From DASUKL01 sp036278755 (GTDB lineage: Bacteria > Chloroflexota > Limnocylindria > Limnocylindrales > CSP1-4), in the NCBI GenBank assembly GCA_036278755.1, contig DASUKL010000078.1, positions 1-33,300 on the forward strand: 33,300 nt of DNA, in the 5' to 3' direction. Under the pieces are notes generated by a model. That model did no database searches and had not been told where the DNA came from. It worked only from the letters and a program-made list of their open reading frames with translations. Every line of letters starts with the position of its first letter. Within the stretch, counting starts at the first letter, position 1. Of this stretch, positions 15,088 to 23,629 are shown in pieces. Both the position numbers and the translations under genes were made by a program.

Positions 15088-16224
15088 TCAGTCGAAGCGG
15101 TCGGGCCGGAAGAGCTCGATAGCCTGGCCGGTGCGGCCGTCGAGGGCCAGCTGCGCCAGGATCTCGCCCACCACCGGCGTGAACTTATAGCCGTGGCCTG
15201 AGAAGCCGCCGGCGGCCACCACGTTCGCCTCGCCGGGCAGCCGGCCGAGCAGGAAGTGCTCGTCGGGACTGTTGGTGAACATGCAGGTCTGGAGGCTGAG
15301 GGTCGGCCCCGCGGCGGCCGGCAGGTAGCGCTCGATGCCGGCCCGCAGGACCTGCTCGTCCTCGGGCTCGAGTCGGGCCCGGTCCCAGGTCTCGGGGTCG
15401 ACCGGCTCGCCGCGGTGGTGGTAGAGGCCGACCTTGACGCCTGGCACGCCGAAGGGCGGGAAGCCGTAGAAGCGGCCCTCGGGCACCTCGATGATGAAGA
15501 CCGGCAGGCGGCCCAGGGCGCAGACGGCAGGGTCGCGAGGCTGGGCCCAGATGAGGACCTGGCGCTCGGGGACGGCCAGACGGGCCCAGGCCGGCACGAG
15601 CCGGCCGATCCAGGCCCCCGCGGTGATGATCAGCCGCCGGGCGCGGTAGGTCGCCCGGGCGGTGTGCACTGCCAGGCCGCCGGGCTCGGGCTCCCAGGCC
15701 TCCACCGGTTCGTGCCCGTGCAACTCCGCCCCGGCCCCCATGGCCAGGCCGGCGAAGACCGCGATGGCCCGCTCCGAGAGGACGAAGCCGGCATCGGCCT
15801 GATGGACCGCCTGGTAGCCTGCCGGCAGGTCGAAGGCCGGGAAGCGCTCGCGGAGGGCGGCCGCATCGAGCAACTCGTAGGCGATGGCGTGCTCGCGCGC
15901 GCTGGTCAGGGCTCCGGCGACGGTGGGGCCGTCCGGCGGTCCGGCGTCGATGCCGCCGGTGACGTAGAGCAAGCGCTCCCCGCTGAGGTGCTCGGTCTCG
16001 CGCCATAGCTCGTACGACCGCCGCAGGAGAGGCACGTAGCGCGGATCCTCCGCGTAGGCCAGGCGGATGATGCGGTTGACGCCGTGGCTCGAACCCAGGG
16101 CGTTGGGGATGCCGGCCCGCTCCAGGCCCAGGACCCGTGCCCCGCGGCGGGCCAGGGCCCAGGCCGTGGCGCTGCCCATCCCGCCCACGCCGGCGACGAT
16201 GGCGTCATAGGCGGGCTGGGCCAC
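15088..16224 (-). CDS. Sarcosine oxidase-like FAD-dependent oxidoreductase
   Basis: A 378-residue flavoenzyme resembling monomeric sarcosine oxidase and N-methyltryptophan oxidase, which oxidise N-methyl amino acids and release peroxide. The FAD-binding Rossmann motif GVGGMGSA is at 12-19, followed by SSHGVNRIIR (45-54). C314 in LQTCMFTNSPDEHF matches the cysteine that binds FAD covalently. K264 and H269 match the oxygen-activating region and K347 in GHGYKFTP a conserved substrate residue. The GTG start at 16224 comes 1 bp after the preceding stop codon; the longer frame to 16350 lies inside that gene. It is the last gene of a four-gene operon. The actual substrate is unknown. Confidence 0.9.
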   Translation of the reverse strand: MAQPAYDAIVAGVGGMGSATAWALARRGARVLGLERAGIPNALGSSHGVNRIIRLAYAEDPRYVPLLRRSYELWRETEHLSGERLLYVTGGIDAGPPDGPTVAGALTSAREHAIAYELLDAAALRERFPAFDLPAGYQAVHQADAGFVLSERAIAVFAGLAMGAGAELHGHEPVEAWEPEPGGLAVHTARATYRARRLIITAGAWIGRLVPAWARLAVPERQVLIWAQPRDPAVCALGRLPVFIIEVPEGRFYGFPPFGVPGVKVGLYHHRGEPVDPETWDRARLEPEDEQVLRAGIERYLPAAAGPTLSLQTCMFTNSPDEHFLLGRLPGEANVVAAGGFSGHGYKFTPVVGEILAQLALDGRTGQAIELFRPDRFD

Positions 16225-16225
16225 C

Positions 16226-16579
16226 TCAGTCGAGCTCGATGGTCTCGTGCTCGCTCCGACCCCGCGCTTCGGCCGCCTCGAGGGCGTCGATGCGCCGGAT
16301 CCAGAAGTCGACGATGGCCCGCACCCCCAGCAGCTGCTCGCGGCCGGCATTGCGGAAGTGGTGGCTGGCTTCGGACGGCACGACCCGACCGACGAGGGCC
16401 CGGCCCCGCCGTCGCAGGCCCGGGCTGGCCTCGAGGCGGGCCAGCCGAGCCTCGAGCTCGGCCAGTCGATCGTCCTCGACGCCTGGTGTCTGAGGGATGC
16501 CGGCCGAGGCCCGCCGCCCGGTCGGACGAGCCCGGCCAGGGCGCGTGGCGCGCTGCCGTGTGGGGCGTGGTTCGGTCAT
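16226..16579 (-). CDS. Small coiled-coil protein, unknown function
   Basis: A 117-residue protein with a basic, disordered N-terminus (1-33), a heptad-like helix (DRLAELEARLARLEAS, 37-52) and a C-terminal helical part around SHHFRNAGREQLLGVRAIVD. I do not recognise a named domain. Its ATG overlaps the ArsA stop codon as ATGA and has GGAGG 7-8 nt upstream, so it is translated with the ATPase and may be its partner or adaptor. Confidence 0.8.
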   Translation of the reverse strand: MTEPRPTRQRATRPGRARPTGRRASAGIPQTPGVEDDRLAELEARLARLEASPGLRRRGRALVGRVVPSEASHHFRNAGREQLLGVRAIVDFWIRRIDALEAAEARGRSEHETIELD

Positions 16580-17766
16580 CGCCGGCCCTCCTGTGCCTCG
16601 TTCTTCGGATCGCCGAACGTGATGCGCAGGGTACCCCCTTCCAACTTCGCCCCTTGGGTCGAGGCGTCGACGAGGGCCCGCGGCAGGACCACGGTCCGAT
16701 GCCAGCTCCCGACGTGGATCGTCAGCTCGTCGCCGGCCCGGGTGAGCTGGACCTCGTCGCGGGAGGTGAAGGGCAGGGCCACCTCCAGGACGTGTCGCCC
16801 GCCGGCGCGCAGGACGCGGTAGGGTCGCCCGCGGTACAGCGGTCGGCTCGGATCGGCCTCGCCGAAGAGCGCCCGGCCGATCTCGCGCAGCGCCTCCGGG
16901 CCGACCATCTCGCGGTCGAAGTAGGGCACCGTCCGCACCGGCACCGGCCCGAACTCCCGCTCGACCTCCGGCAGGTAGCGCTGCTGGGCCTGGCGAAGAT
17001 GGCGGAACGTACGGTCGGCGTCGGGCCCGAAGACGCGGTTGGCGATCACGAGGTCGCTGGGGTAGCCGAAGAGGTGGAAGTAGGTGAACGAACGTCGGGC
17101 CTCGGCGATCGAGAGCTTGTCGAGGGCGAGCACGATGCGGACCGAGGTCAGGGCCGGCTCGGCAAGCATGCGATGGACCTGGTCCAGACGGCCCAGCAGC
17201 CGCTCGGCCGCGGCGAAGACGTCCTCGCGGGGCACCGGCACGCCCAGGACCCGCTCGATCATCGGCCGGCCCAGGCGCGTCACCCGCCGCCCGATGGGGG
17301 CGATGCGCTCCACCCACCAGCGGCTGGCCTCGGGCATCGACAGCAGACGCAGCGTCTCGCCGGTCGGCGCGGCGTCGACGACGATGACATCGTAGGCGCC
17401 CGATTCGGCGTGGTCGGCGATCCAGAGGAGGTTGCCCAGCTCGTCCATGCCGGGCAGGACCGTCATCTCTTCGGCTAGCACCGCGTCGAGGCCACGCCAG
17501 CTGAAGAGCTCGGCCATGTAGCCCTGGATCGTGCCCCAGTAGCGGGCGATGTTCGCGAACACGTCGGGTTCCTGGGCCCACAGGCCGGGCAGGATCTCGG
17601 CCGGCTCGGGGCCCAGGGGCCGGTCGAAGGCGTCGGCCAGGCTGTGGGCGATGTCGGTCGAGAGGACGACCGTCCGCAGGCCGCGCTCGGCACACAGGAG
17701 GGCACTGGCGGCAGCGACGCTCGTCTTGCCGACCCCGCCCTTGCCGGTGTAGAGGAGGATGCGCAA
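16576..17766 (-). CDS. ArsA/Get3-type ATPase with HSP20-like C-terminal domain
   Basis: A 396-residue deviant-Walker ATPase. The P-loop GKGGVGKT with the signature lysine is at 8-15, switch I is STDIAHSLADAF and switch II VVDAAPTGETLRLL (D131). The C-terminal part (about 305-396), with VLEVALPFTSRDEVQLTRAG and LTIHVGSWHRTVVLP, matches the small beta-sandwich HSP20-like domain seen in many bacterial ArsA homologues. There is one ATPase domain, not the double form of arsenite pumps, and no arsB or arsR nearby, so a Get3-like chaperone role seems more likely than arsenic export. TTG start 8 bp after the HhH gene; no strong ribosome-binding site. Confidence 0.88.
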   Translation of the reverse strand: MRILLYTGKGGVGKTSVAAASALLCAERGLRTVVLSTDIAHSLADAFDRPLGPEPAEILPGLWAQEPDVFANIARYWGTIQGYMAELFSWRGLDAVLAEEMTVLPGMDELGNLLWIADHAESGAYDVIVVDAAPTGETLRLLSMPEASRWWVERIAPIGRRVTRLGRPMIERVLGVPVPREDVFAAAERLLGRLDQVHRMLAEPALTSVRIVLALDKLSIAEARRSFTYFHLFGYPSDLVIANRVFGPDADRTFRHLRQAQQRYLPEVEREFGPVPVRTVPYFDREMVGPEALREIGRALFGEADPSRPLYRGRPYRVLRAGGRHVLEVALPFTSRDEVQLTRAGDELTIHVGSWHRTVVLPRALVDASTQGAKLEGGTLRITFGDPKNEAQEGRR

Positions 17767-17774
17767 CGGCGCGC

Positions 17775-18392
17775 TCAGCGGCGACCCGACTGCTCGGCCT
17801 GGGCCGCCCGGAGGGCAGCCTTGTGGGCCCGCTTGCCGGCCTGGTATCGGTCACGGGCCTCGTACGAGTCGACATCGCCGAGGGTGGGCTGCTGGGGCAG
17901 GGCGGCGACCAGGCCCGGCAGCTGGAGGCCGAACCGCTTGGCCAGGAGGGCCATGACCGTGCCGGCCTTCATGGCTCCGAAGCCGGGCAGGGCCAGGAGG
18001 CGGCCCTGCAGGTCGGCCGCGTCGGAGGCCTCGGTCCAGATGCGGCTCGCGTCTCCGTCGTAGTCTCGGACCAGGACGGCGCACAGGTCCTGGACCCGGT
18101 GAGCCATGTTGGCCGGGAAGCGATGCAGCGCGGGCGGGGTCCGGAAGGCGGCCTCGAGCTCGGTCGGCTCCATGCTGGCCAGCCGGCGGGCATCGTAGGG
18201 GCCGATGCGGCGGCGCAGCTCGAGCGGCCCACTGAAGGCCTTCTGGAGCGTCACCTGCTGGTCCAGGGTGAAGCCGATGAGGAGGGCCAGCGGGTCCCTG
18301 GCGAGGAGCTGGTCGGCCTCCGCGTCGCCGCTGAAGTAGAGCCGTTCGGGCCGCGTGGTCGGGTGGCCGCTGGCGGCCGATCGCTCGCTCAT
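17775..18392 (-). CDS. HhH-GPD family DNA repair-like protein
   Basis: A 205-residue protein of the helix-hairpin-helix GPD superfamily, similar to an uncharacterised actinobacterial/chloroflexal subgroup (the TIGR03252 type, from memory). The hairpin LPGFGAMKAG (135-144) is visible, and a GDVDSYEARD segment follows where glycosylases carry their catalytic Asp. There is no iron-sulfur cysteine cluster. It could be a base-excision glycosylase or a non-catalytic DNA-binding relative. First gene of the minus-strand operon with the ArsA-like ATPase; its promoter box TACCAT is 6 nt from the ATG. Confidence 0.83.
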   Translation of the reverse strand: MSERSAASGHPTTRPERLYFSGDAEADQLLARDPLALLIGFTLDQQVTLQKAFSGPLELRRRIGPYDARRLASMEPTELEAAFRTPPALHRFPANMAHRVQDLCAVLVRDYDGDASRIWTEASDAADLQGRLLALPGFGAMKAGTVMALLAKRFGLQLPGLVAALPQQPTLGDVDSYEARDRYQAGKRAHKAALRAAQAEQSGRR

Positions 18393-18398
18393 CGGCTG

Positions 18399-18404
18399 AT
18401 GGTA
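18399..18404 (-). promoter_or_regulatory. -10 box TACCAT for the HhH-ArsA operon
   Basis: TACCAT lies 6 nt before the ATG at 18392 on the minus strand. It is about 30 bp from the opposing TAGACT box at 18433. Confidence 0.5.
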
Positions 18405-18432
18405 CCCCGCTGCATCGGGTGCGGCCCAGCCC

Positions 18433-18438
18433 TAGACT
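18433..18438 (+). promoter_or_regulatory. -10 box TAGACT for the small gene at 18448
   Basis: TAGACT is followed by 9 nt and the ATG at 18448. The spacing is slightly longer than at the other leaderless candidates. Confidence 0.4.
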
Positions 18439-18447
18439 GCCCAGCCG

Positions 18448-18741
18448 ATGGAACTCGATCGCTCGGTCCTCATCGCCTGGGAGGCGGACGGCTACGCGGC
18501 CATCCAGGTCCGCGCCCCGCGCCGCTCGACGGACGAGCTGCGGGCCTTCGCCGACTCGGTGGCCGACCTGGCCCTGGTCCACCGCAGTGCGGCCGCCCTG
18601 CGCCTGGCCCTGCGCGAGCGCCTGCCGCCCGACCCGGGCTTCGAGGTCAGCCCGCGCCCCCGCCAGCGGCGCATCGGGGACGCCAGGCTGGTGGTCACGC
18701 TCCGCCCGCCCCGCGGCGAGCCCAGCCCCGACCCGGCCTAG
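18448..18741 (+). CDS. Small protein of unknown function
   Basis: A 97-residue protein, not recognised. It has a beta-like start (MELDRSVLIAWEADGYAAIQV), a central helix (about 27-54) and a Pro/Arg-rich end. No cysteines, signal peptide or membrane helix. It is divergent from the HhH gene and 34 bp ahead of the SppA-like gene, each with its own promoter box. Codon use looks like that of neighbouring genes, which supports it being real. Confidence 0.6.
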   Translation: MELDRSVLIAWEADGYAAIQVRAPRRSTDELRAFADSVADLALVHRSAAALRLALRERLPPDPGFEVSPRPRQRRIGDARLVVTLRPPRGEPSPDPA

Positions 18742-18762
18742 GCGCGCCGCGCCCGGCGCCGG

Positions 18763-18768
18763 TACTCT
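18763..18768 (+). promoter_or_regulatory. -10 box TACTCT for the SppA-like gene
   Basis: TACTCT is 7 nt before the ATG at 18776, with no ribosome-binding site. Confidence 0.45.
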
Positions 18769-18775
18769 GGGTCCC

Positions 18776-19609
18776 ATGCCCGCCGGTCCTGCCCTGCCCC
18801 TGGCCCGCCTCCTCCGTCGTCGTTCAGGTGGGCGGTTCCCCGGCGGACGGGTGGCCGTCCTGCGGCTCTACGGCCCCATCGCCGGCGGGGCGCGGACCGC
18901 CGACTGGATCGAGCTAGCGCGGCGCTTGCGGAGGTCGCGCCACGTGCCCGCGGTGGCCCTCGACGTGGACTCGCCGGGCGGCTCGGCCACGGCCAGCGAC
19001 GACCTCTTCCTGGCCCTCGAGCGCCTGGCCGGCACGAAGCCCCTCATCGCCGCGGTCCGCGGCGTCGGGGCCTCGGGTTCCTACCTGGCGGCCCTCGCCG
19101 CCTGCCGCCTGCTGGCCCAGCCGCACGCCGTCATCGGCTCCATCGGCGTCATCAGCGCCGGACCGCGGCTGCCGCGGCTGCTCGATCGGCTGGGCGTCAG
19201 CGTGAGCGAGACGCGGGCCGGGCGGCTGAAGGGCATGGGCGCGCCCTGGCGCGAGGAGACCGACGAGGAGCGGGCCAAGGAGCAGGCCATCGTGGACGCC
19301 TTCTACGAAGCCTTCGTGGCCCGCGTGGCGACGGCCCGCCACCTCGACCCGGAACGCGTCAGGGAACTGGCCACGGGCGAGGTCTGGCTGGGCGAGGAGG
19401 CCCTCCGGCTGGGGCTCGTGGACGAGATCGGCGACCTCGAGCGGGCCGTGGAGCTGGCCGCCGAGGCCGCCGGCGTGCCCGCCCGCATGGCCCCGGCCCG
19501 ACTCCATCGACCCTTCGTCGAGCGCCTCGTGGACCGCTTCGCGACCTCGACCAGCACGGCCATCGGCGAGGCCCTCGAGGCCCGGCTCAGCGACCACCTG
19601 CGGACCTGA
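18776..19609 (+). CDS. sppA: SppA-like S49 serine protease
   Basis: A 277-residue protease of the signal peptide peptidase SppA family. The Ser-Lys dyad is visible: S100 in VGASGSYLAA and K152 in AGRLKGMGAP, about 52 residues apart as in the bacterial short form. ALDVDSPGGSATASD (61-75) and GSIGVISAG (121-129) are also typical. Unlike classical SppA there is no N-terminal membrane helix: the first 30 residues are basic and only weakly hydrophobic, so it may be cytosolic or peripherally bound. The following MFS gene starts with no gap, which suggests co-translation. Confidence 0.9.
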   Translation: MPAGPALPLARLLRRRSGGRFPGGRVAVLRLYGPIAGGARTADWIELARRLRRSRHVPAVALDVDSPGGSATASDDLFLALERLAGTKPLIAAVRGVGASGSYLAALAACRLLAQPHAVIGSIGVISAGPRLPRLLDRLGVSVSETRAGRLKGMGAPWREETDEERAKEQAIVDAFYEAFVARVATARHLDPERVRELATGEVWLGEEALRLGLVDEIGDLERAVELAAEAAGVPARMAPARLHRPFVERLVDRFATSTSTAIGEALEARLSDHLRT

Positions 19610-21037
19610 GTGTCCGCGCCGCTCCGCCGCACGGCCGACCCGCCCACCGGCCGGCGGGCCCCGACCGGCGTCTGGGCGCCCGAGCGCCGGGCCCTCTCGA
19701 TCGGCCTCCTGCTGGCCGTCACCCTGGTCGCCTTCGAGTCCCTCTCGGTGGCCACGATCATGCCCATCGTGGGCCACGAGCTCGACGGCCTCGAGCTCTA
19801 CGGCTGGGTCTTCAGCGCCTTCTTCCTGGGCGACCTCGTGGGCATCGTGGCCTCGGGTGCCCAGGCCGACCGGGGCGGCCTGGCCCGACCGTTCGCCCTG
19901 GGCCTGGGGCTCTTCGCCATCGGGCTGGTCATCGACGGTCTGGCCCCCAGCATGGCCGTCCTGGTGGTCGGCCGCTCCATCCAGGGCTTCGGCGCCGGGG
20001 CCGTGCCGACGGTGGCCTACGTGGCCATCGGGCGGCGCTACCCCGACCGCATCCGGCCCCTGATGTTCGCCAGCATGTCGAGCGCCTGGGTCGTGCCTGG
20101 GTTGGCCGGACCGGCCATCGCCGGCCTGGTGGCCGATCATCTCACCTGGCGTTACGTCTTCCTGGGCCTCATCCCCCTCGTGGCCATCGCCCTCCTCATC
20201 ACGACCCCGGCCCTGCGCCACCCGGAGACCGACCCGGTCCTCGACCCCGCCCTGCGCGCCTCGGCCGGCACCGAGCTCCGGCGACGCCTCGTGCCGGCCC
20301 TTCGGGTGGCCCTCGGAGCGGCCCTCATCCTCGGGGCGCTGACCGCCCGTGACCTCCTCAGCCTGCTGCTGGGCCTCGGCGGGATCGCCCTGGGGCTGCC
20401 GGCCCTGCGGCAGCTCGTCCCGGCCGGGACGCTCACCGCGGCCCGCGGCCTGCCGGCCGTCATCCTGCTCCGAGGCGTGGTGACCTTCGGCTTCTTCGGG
20501 GCCGAGGCTTTCCTGCCCCTGACCCTCGTCTCGGTCCGCGGAGCCAGCGCGACCGAGGCCGGCCTGGCCCTCACCGTCGCCACCCTGACCTGGACCGCGG
20601 GCTCCTGGATCCAGGCCCGCCTCATGGCCCCCTGGGGCGCCGTGCGGCTCATCCGCTGGGGCCTCGTGGGGGTGACCGTCGGCGTGGCCGGGGTGGCCAC
20701 GGTGCTCGCCTCGGCCGTGCCGGTCGAGATCGGCGTCCTGTCCTGGGGCCTCGCCGGCGGGGGCATGGGTCTGGCCTACTCACCGATCTCGCTGACCGTC
20801 ATCCGCGACGCACCCAGCGGCCAGGAGGGCAGCGCCACGGCCGCCATGCAGCTCTGTGACGTGCTGGGCACGGCCCTCGGCACGGGACTCGGTGGGGCCA
20901 TCGTGGCGGCGGGCGTGGCCTTGGCCGTGGAGGCCCATCTCTACCTGGCCGTGGCCTTCGCCATCTCGGTCGCGGTGTCCGCCGTGGGGGTGGGACTGAC
21001 GATGCGCATCCGCCGCCCGGCGGTCGTCCCCGCCTAG
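19610..21037 (+). CDS. MFS transporter, DHA-type
   Basis: A 475-residue major facilitator with about 14 hydrophobic segments. The opening helix ends in ESLSVATIMPIVGHEL, a form of the drug-efflux motif D, and AQADRGG takes the place of motif A. GPAIAGLVAD is a motif-C-like antiporter segment. Its GTG start follows the protease stop codon directly (TGA-GTG). Substrate unknown; drug or metabolite efflux is the usual role of such proteins. Confidence 0.88.
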   Translation: MSAPLRRTADPPTGRRAPTGVWAPERRALSIGLLLAVTLVAFESLSVATIMPIVGHELDGLELYGWVFSAFFLGDLVGIVASGAQADRGGLARPFALGLGLFAIGLVIDGLAPSMAVLVVGRSIQGFGAGAVPTVAYVAIGRRYPDRIRPLMFASMSSAWVVPGLAGPAIAGLVADHLTWRYVFLGLIPLVAIALLITTPALRHPETDPVLDPALRASAGTELRRRLVPALRVALGAALILGALTARDLLSLLLGLGGIALGLPALRQLVPAGTLTAARGLPAVILLRGVVTFGFFGAEAFLPLTLVSVRGASATEAGLALTVATLTWTAGSWIQARLMAPWGAVRLIRWGLVGVTVGVAGVATVLASAVPVEIGVLSWGLAGGGMGLAYSPISLTVIRDAPSGQEGSATAAMQLCDVLGTALGTGLGGAIVAAGVALAVEAHLYLAVAFAISVAVSAVGVGLTMRIRRPAVVPA

Positions 21038-21058
21038 ACCGGTCCCCTCAGGCCGGCG

Positions 21059-22045
21059 TCAGTCCGAGAGCCCGTCCAGGATCAGGCGCCGGCCTGTCAC
21101 CTCGCCGCGGGCGGCCGCCTGGCCGGCCCGCAGCCAGCGGCGCAGACCCTCCGTATCGGGGCTGCTTCGGCTGCCGCGGCGCTCGGCGTCCTGGCCGGCA
21201 CCGTGCTCGCGACCCCCGCTCCTGAGCCAGGCCGCGAGGAAGCCCGCGTCGAAGGCGTCACCGGCCCCCGTGCTGTCGCGGAGCCGGATGACGCGGCCGC
21301 GGACGGCGACCGGTCGGCGATCCCGCCGCAGGGCGCGTGCCCCAGCCGCGCCCTCCTTCACGACGACCAGAGGGGCCAGCTCGAGCAGCCGCTCCGGACC
21401 CGCCCCGCCCAGGGCCGCCGCGCTCTCCTCGGCCGTGGCCAGGATGACCGCCGGCCGGAGGCCGGCCACCCGATCGAGCACCGCCCCAGGCCCGAACCGA
21501 TCGAGGAATCCGGCCGAGGCCAGGTCCACGCTGACCGCCCCGCCGCCACGGCTGACCCAGGCCTCGGCGGCCAGGGCCGCGCCGGCCAGCGGCTCAGCCA
21601 GGAGCGAGTAGGCCGGCAGGTGGAGCAGGCCCGAGCCGCGGAACCAGGCGGCGCGGAGATGGCGGGGCGAGAGGAGCAGGATGGCCCCCCGGTCGGCCAC
21701 GAAGCTCCGCTCGCCGTCCGCCTCGAGTACCACGCCCAGGCGGCCCGTGCCGGCCCCGGCCAGGGTCGTGGCCCGGACCTCGACGCCGACTCCCTGGAGC
21801 ACCGCCACCAGGCGCCGGCCGATCTCGTCGCGCCCGACGGCCGTGACGAGGGCCGTCGGCACGCCGCTGCGGGCCAGCCAGCGGGCCGTCGTGGCGGCGG
21901 ATCCGCCCTGCCGCAGCTGGACCCGGCCGCTCACGTCCGTGCCCCGGCGCAGGGGCTCGTCCGGGCTGAGGACGACATCGAGGACCAGATCGCCCAGGAC
22001 GACGGCCCGCGGGGGCCGCGGCGAGCCCCGGCGATCAGCCGGCAC
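21059..22045 (-). CDS. PfkB-family carbohydrate kinase
   Basis: A ribokinase-type sugar or nucleoside kinase. The core starts at AVVLGDLVLDVVL; signature 1 is GGSAATTARWLARSG (47-61) and signature 2 DSTGAGDAFDAGFLAAWL (257-274) with catalytic D263. The exact substrate is not clear. The start is uncertain because a perfect 39-bp duplication at 22011-22088 provides two identical GTG codons (22045 and 22084) and an ATG at 22117. I chose the one nearest the conserved core (328 residues). Using 22084 would overlap the stop of the upstream transporter gene. The two genes probably form an operon. Confidence 0.85.
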   Translation of the reverse strand: MPADRRGSPRPPRAVVLGDLVLDVVLSPDEPLRRGTDVSGRVQLRQGGSAATTARWLARSGVPTALVTAVGRDEIGRRLVAVLQGVGVEVRATTLAGAGTGRLGVVLEADGERSFVADRGAILLLSPRHLRAAWFRGSGLLHLPAYSLLAEPLAGAALAAEAWVSRGGGAVSVDLASAGFLDRFGPGAVLDRVAGLRPAVILATAEESAAALGGAGPERLLELAPLVVVKEGAAGARALRRDRRPVAVRGRVIRLRDSTGAGDAFDAGFLAAWLRSGGREHGAGQDAERRGSRSSPDTEGLRRWLRAGQAAARGEVTGRRLILDGLSD

Positions 22046-22088
22046 GGTCGGGGGCCGCGGCGAGCCCCGGCGATCAGCCGGCACGGTC
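22011..22088. repeat. Perfect 39-bp tandem duplication at a gene junction
   Basis: Bases 22011-22049 are repeated exactly at 22050-22088. Each copy contains, on the minus strand, a GTG followed by a TGA 8 bp further on. In the right-hand copy the TGA (22076-22074) ends the MFS gene. The duplication therefore copies the stop/start junction of two neighbouring genes. Confidence 0.95.
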
Positions 22089-23621
22089 GGCGGCCGGGGC
22101 GCGGTCAGCGGCCACACTCCCGTCCGGCCTGCCGGCCTCGGCCAGCGGGCCCGAGTCGATGCGCACCGCCGGCATCGAGCGGACGGCCGCGACGAGGCTC
22201 AGCGCCGCCGCGACGGCGAGGATCACGAAGATCCAGAAGAGGCCCGTGGAGAGGTCACGGCGGGCACCGGCCAGGACGGCCGGATCGAGCGAGGCACTGC
22301 GCACCGGATCGAGGATGAGGCTGGTGGCGCTGCCCACGAAGGCGGTGAGGATGCCGCCCATGAGGCCGATGCCGACCGCCCCGCCGATGGTCCGGCTGAA
22401 CTGGACGAGGCCCGTGACCACGCCCCGCTGGGCCCAATCCACGGCGCTCTGGACGACGACCAGGATGGTGGTCGAGGCGAGGCCCATGCCCAGGCCGGTG
22501 ATGCCCGCCCCGGCCATCGCCACCCAGAGGGCATCGAAGCGGACCAGCTGGGTGAGGACCACCGTGCCGACGACGAGCAGGACGGTGCCCGCCAGGACCA
22601 CCGGCCGGCCGCCCCAGCGGATGAGGGCCCGACCCCCGACGACCGAACCCACCGGCCAGCCGATCGACATGGCCGCCACGGCCGCGCCAGCCTCGACCGG
22701 CGAACCGCCTTGCACGCCCTGGATGAGCGGCGGGACGTAGGTCAGCACCCCATACATGACGATGCCGGCCAGGGTGGTGATGGCCAGCCCGGCGCCGATG
22801 AGCGGGTCGCGCAGCAGCGAGAGGTCGACGATCGGCTCCGCCGAGCGCCGCTCGACGGCCACGAAGCCAGCCAGGAGCAGGATCGAGGCCGCCAGGATGG
22901 CCAGGAACGGCAGCGACAGCCAGCCGAAGACGTCGCCCGCCTCGGCGAAGGTGAACAGCAGCAGCGCGACGCCGGCCGTGAGCAGGACGGCTCCGGCCCA
23001 ATCGAGGCGGTGCGGCTGGCGCTCGAACCGCTCGTGGAAGCAGAGACCGATGATGATGGCCGCCACGAGGCCCACCGGGAGGTTGACCTCGAAGACCCAG
23101 GGCCAGCCCACGGTCTGGGTGATGACCCCGCCGATGGCCGGCCCGATGATGGCGCTGATGCCCCACACGCCGCTGAAGTAGCCCTGCATCCGCGCCCGCC
23201 GGAGGGGGTCGAAGATGTCGCCCACGATCGTGTAGGCGATGGGCTGGACCGCGCCCGCGCCCAGGCCCTGGAGCGTCCGGAAGAGGATCAGCTCGAGCAT
23301 CGAGTGCGATAGCCCGCAGAGGGCCGAGCCGCCCACGAAGAGGGCGATCCCGACCAGGAAGATCGGCTTGCGGCCGTGGACGTCGGCCAGCTTGGCGTAG
23401 AGGGGAACGGTCGTCGTGGCCGCCAGGAGGTAGCCGCTGAAGACCCAGCTGTACTCGGACAGGCCGCCGAGCTGGCCGATGATCGTGGGCATGGCCGTGC
23501 CCACGACGGTCGAGTCGAGGGCCGCCACGGCCAGGGCGGCCATGACCCCGGCCGTCACCAGCAGCTGGTCGCGGGTCAGGGGCGGGCTCGATCGCCCGCT
23601 GTCGGGCGCCTGCTGGGGCAT
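22074..23621 (-). CDS. DHA2/EmrB-type drug efflux MFS transporter
   Basis: A 515-residue 14-helix major facilitator of the EmrB/QacA type, expected to export drugs or toxic compounds with proton exchange. Motif D1 is LDSTVVGTAMPTI, motif A is KLADVHGRKPIF and motif C GPAIGGVIT. The C-terminal tail after the last helix is Asp/Ala/Arg-rich and ends within the 39-bp duplication. The ATG at 23621 has a TACACT box 8 nt upstream. No regulator gene lies beside it. Confidence 0.93.
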   Translation of the reverse strand: MPQQAPDSGRSSPPLTRDQLLVTAGVMAALAVAALDSTVVGTAMPTIIGQLGGLSEYSWVFSGYLLAATTTVPLYAKLADVHGRKPIFLVGIALFVGGSALCGLSHSMLELILFRTLQGLGAGAVQPIAYTIVGDIFDPLRRARMQGYFSGVWGISAIIGPAIGGVITQTVGWPWVFEVNLPVGLVAAIIIGLCFHERFERQPHRLDWAGAVLLTAGVALLLFTFAEAGDVFGWLSLPFLAILAASILLLAGFVAVERRSAEPIVDLSLLRDPLIGAGLAITTLAGIVMYGVLTYVPPLIQGVQGGSPVEAGAAVAAMSIGWPVGSVVGGRALIRWGGRPVVLAGTVLLVVGTVVLTQLVRFDALWVAMAGAGITGLGMGLASTTILVVVQSAVDWAQRGVVTGLVQFSRTIGGAVGIGLMGGILTAFVGSATSLILDPVRSASLDPAVLAGARRDLSTGLFWIFVILAVAAALSLVAAVRSMPAVRIDSGPLAEAGRPDGSVAADRAPAADRAG

Positions 23622-23629
23622 CGTTCGTG

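Noticed and set aside
16576..17766. Arsenite efflux system
   Set aside because: The ATPase has one domain and an HSP20-like tail, and no arsB, arsR or arsC lies nearby.
22011..22088. Phage attachment site
   Set aside because: The two copies are directly adjacent with nothing between them, and no integrase or tRNA gene is near.
21681..23312. Open frame of 543 codons on the plus strand across the kinase/transporter region
   Set aside because: It is antisense to two well-supported genes and its translation is Arg/Asp/His/Gly-rich low complexity with no motif.
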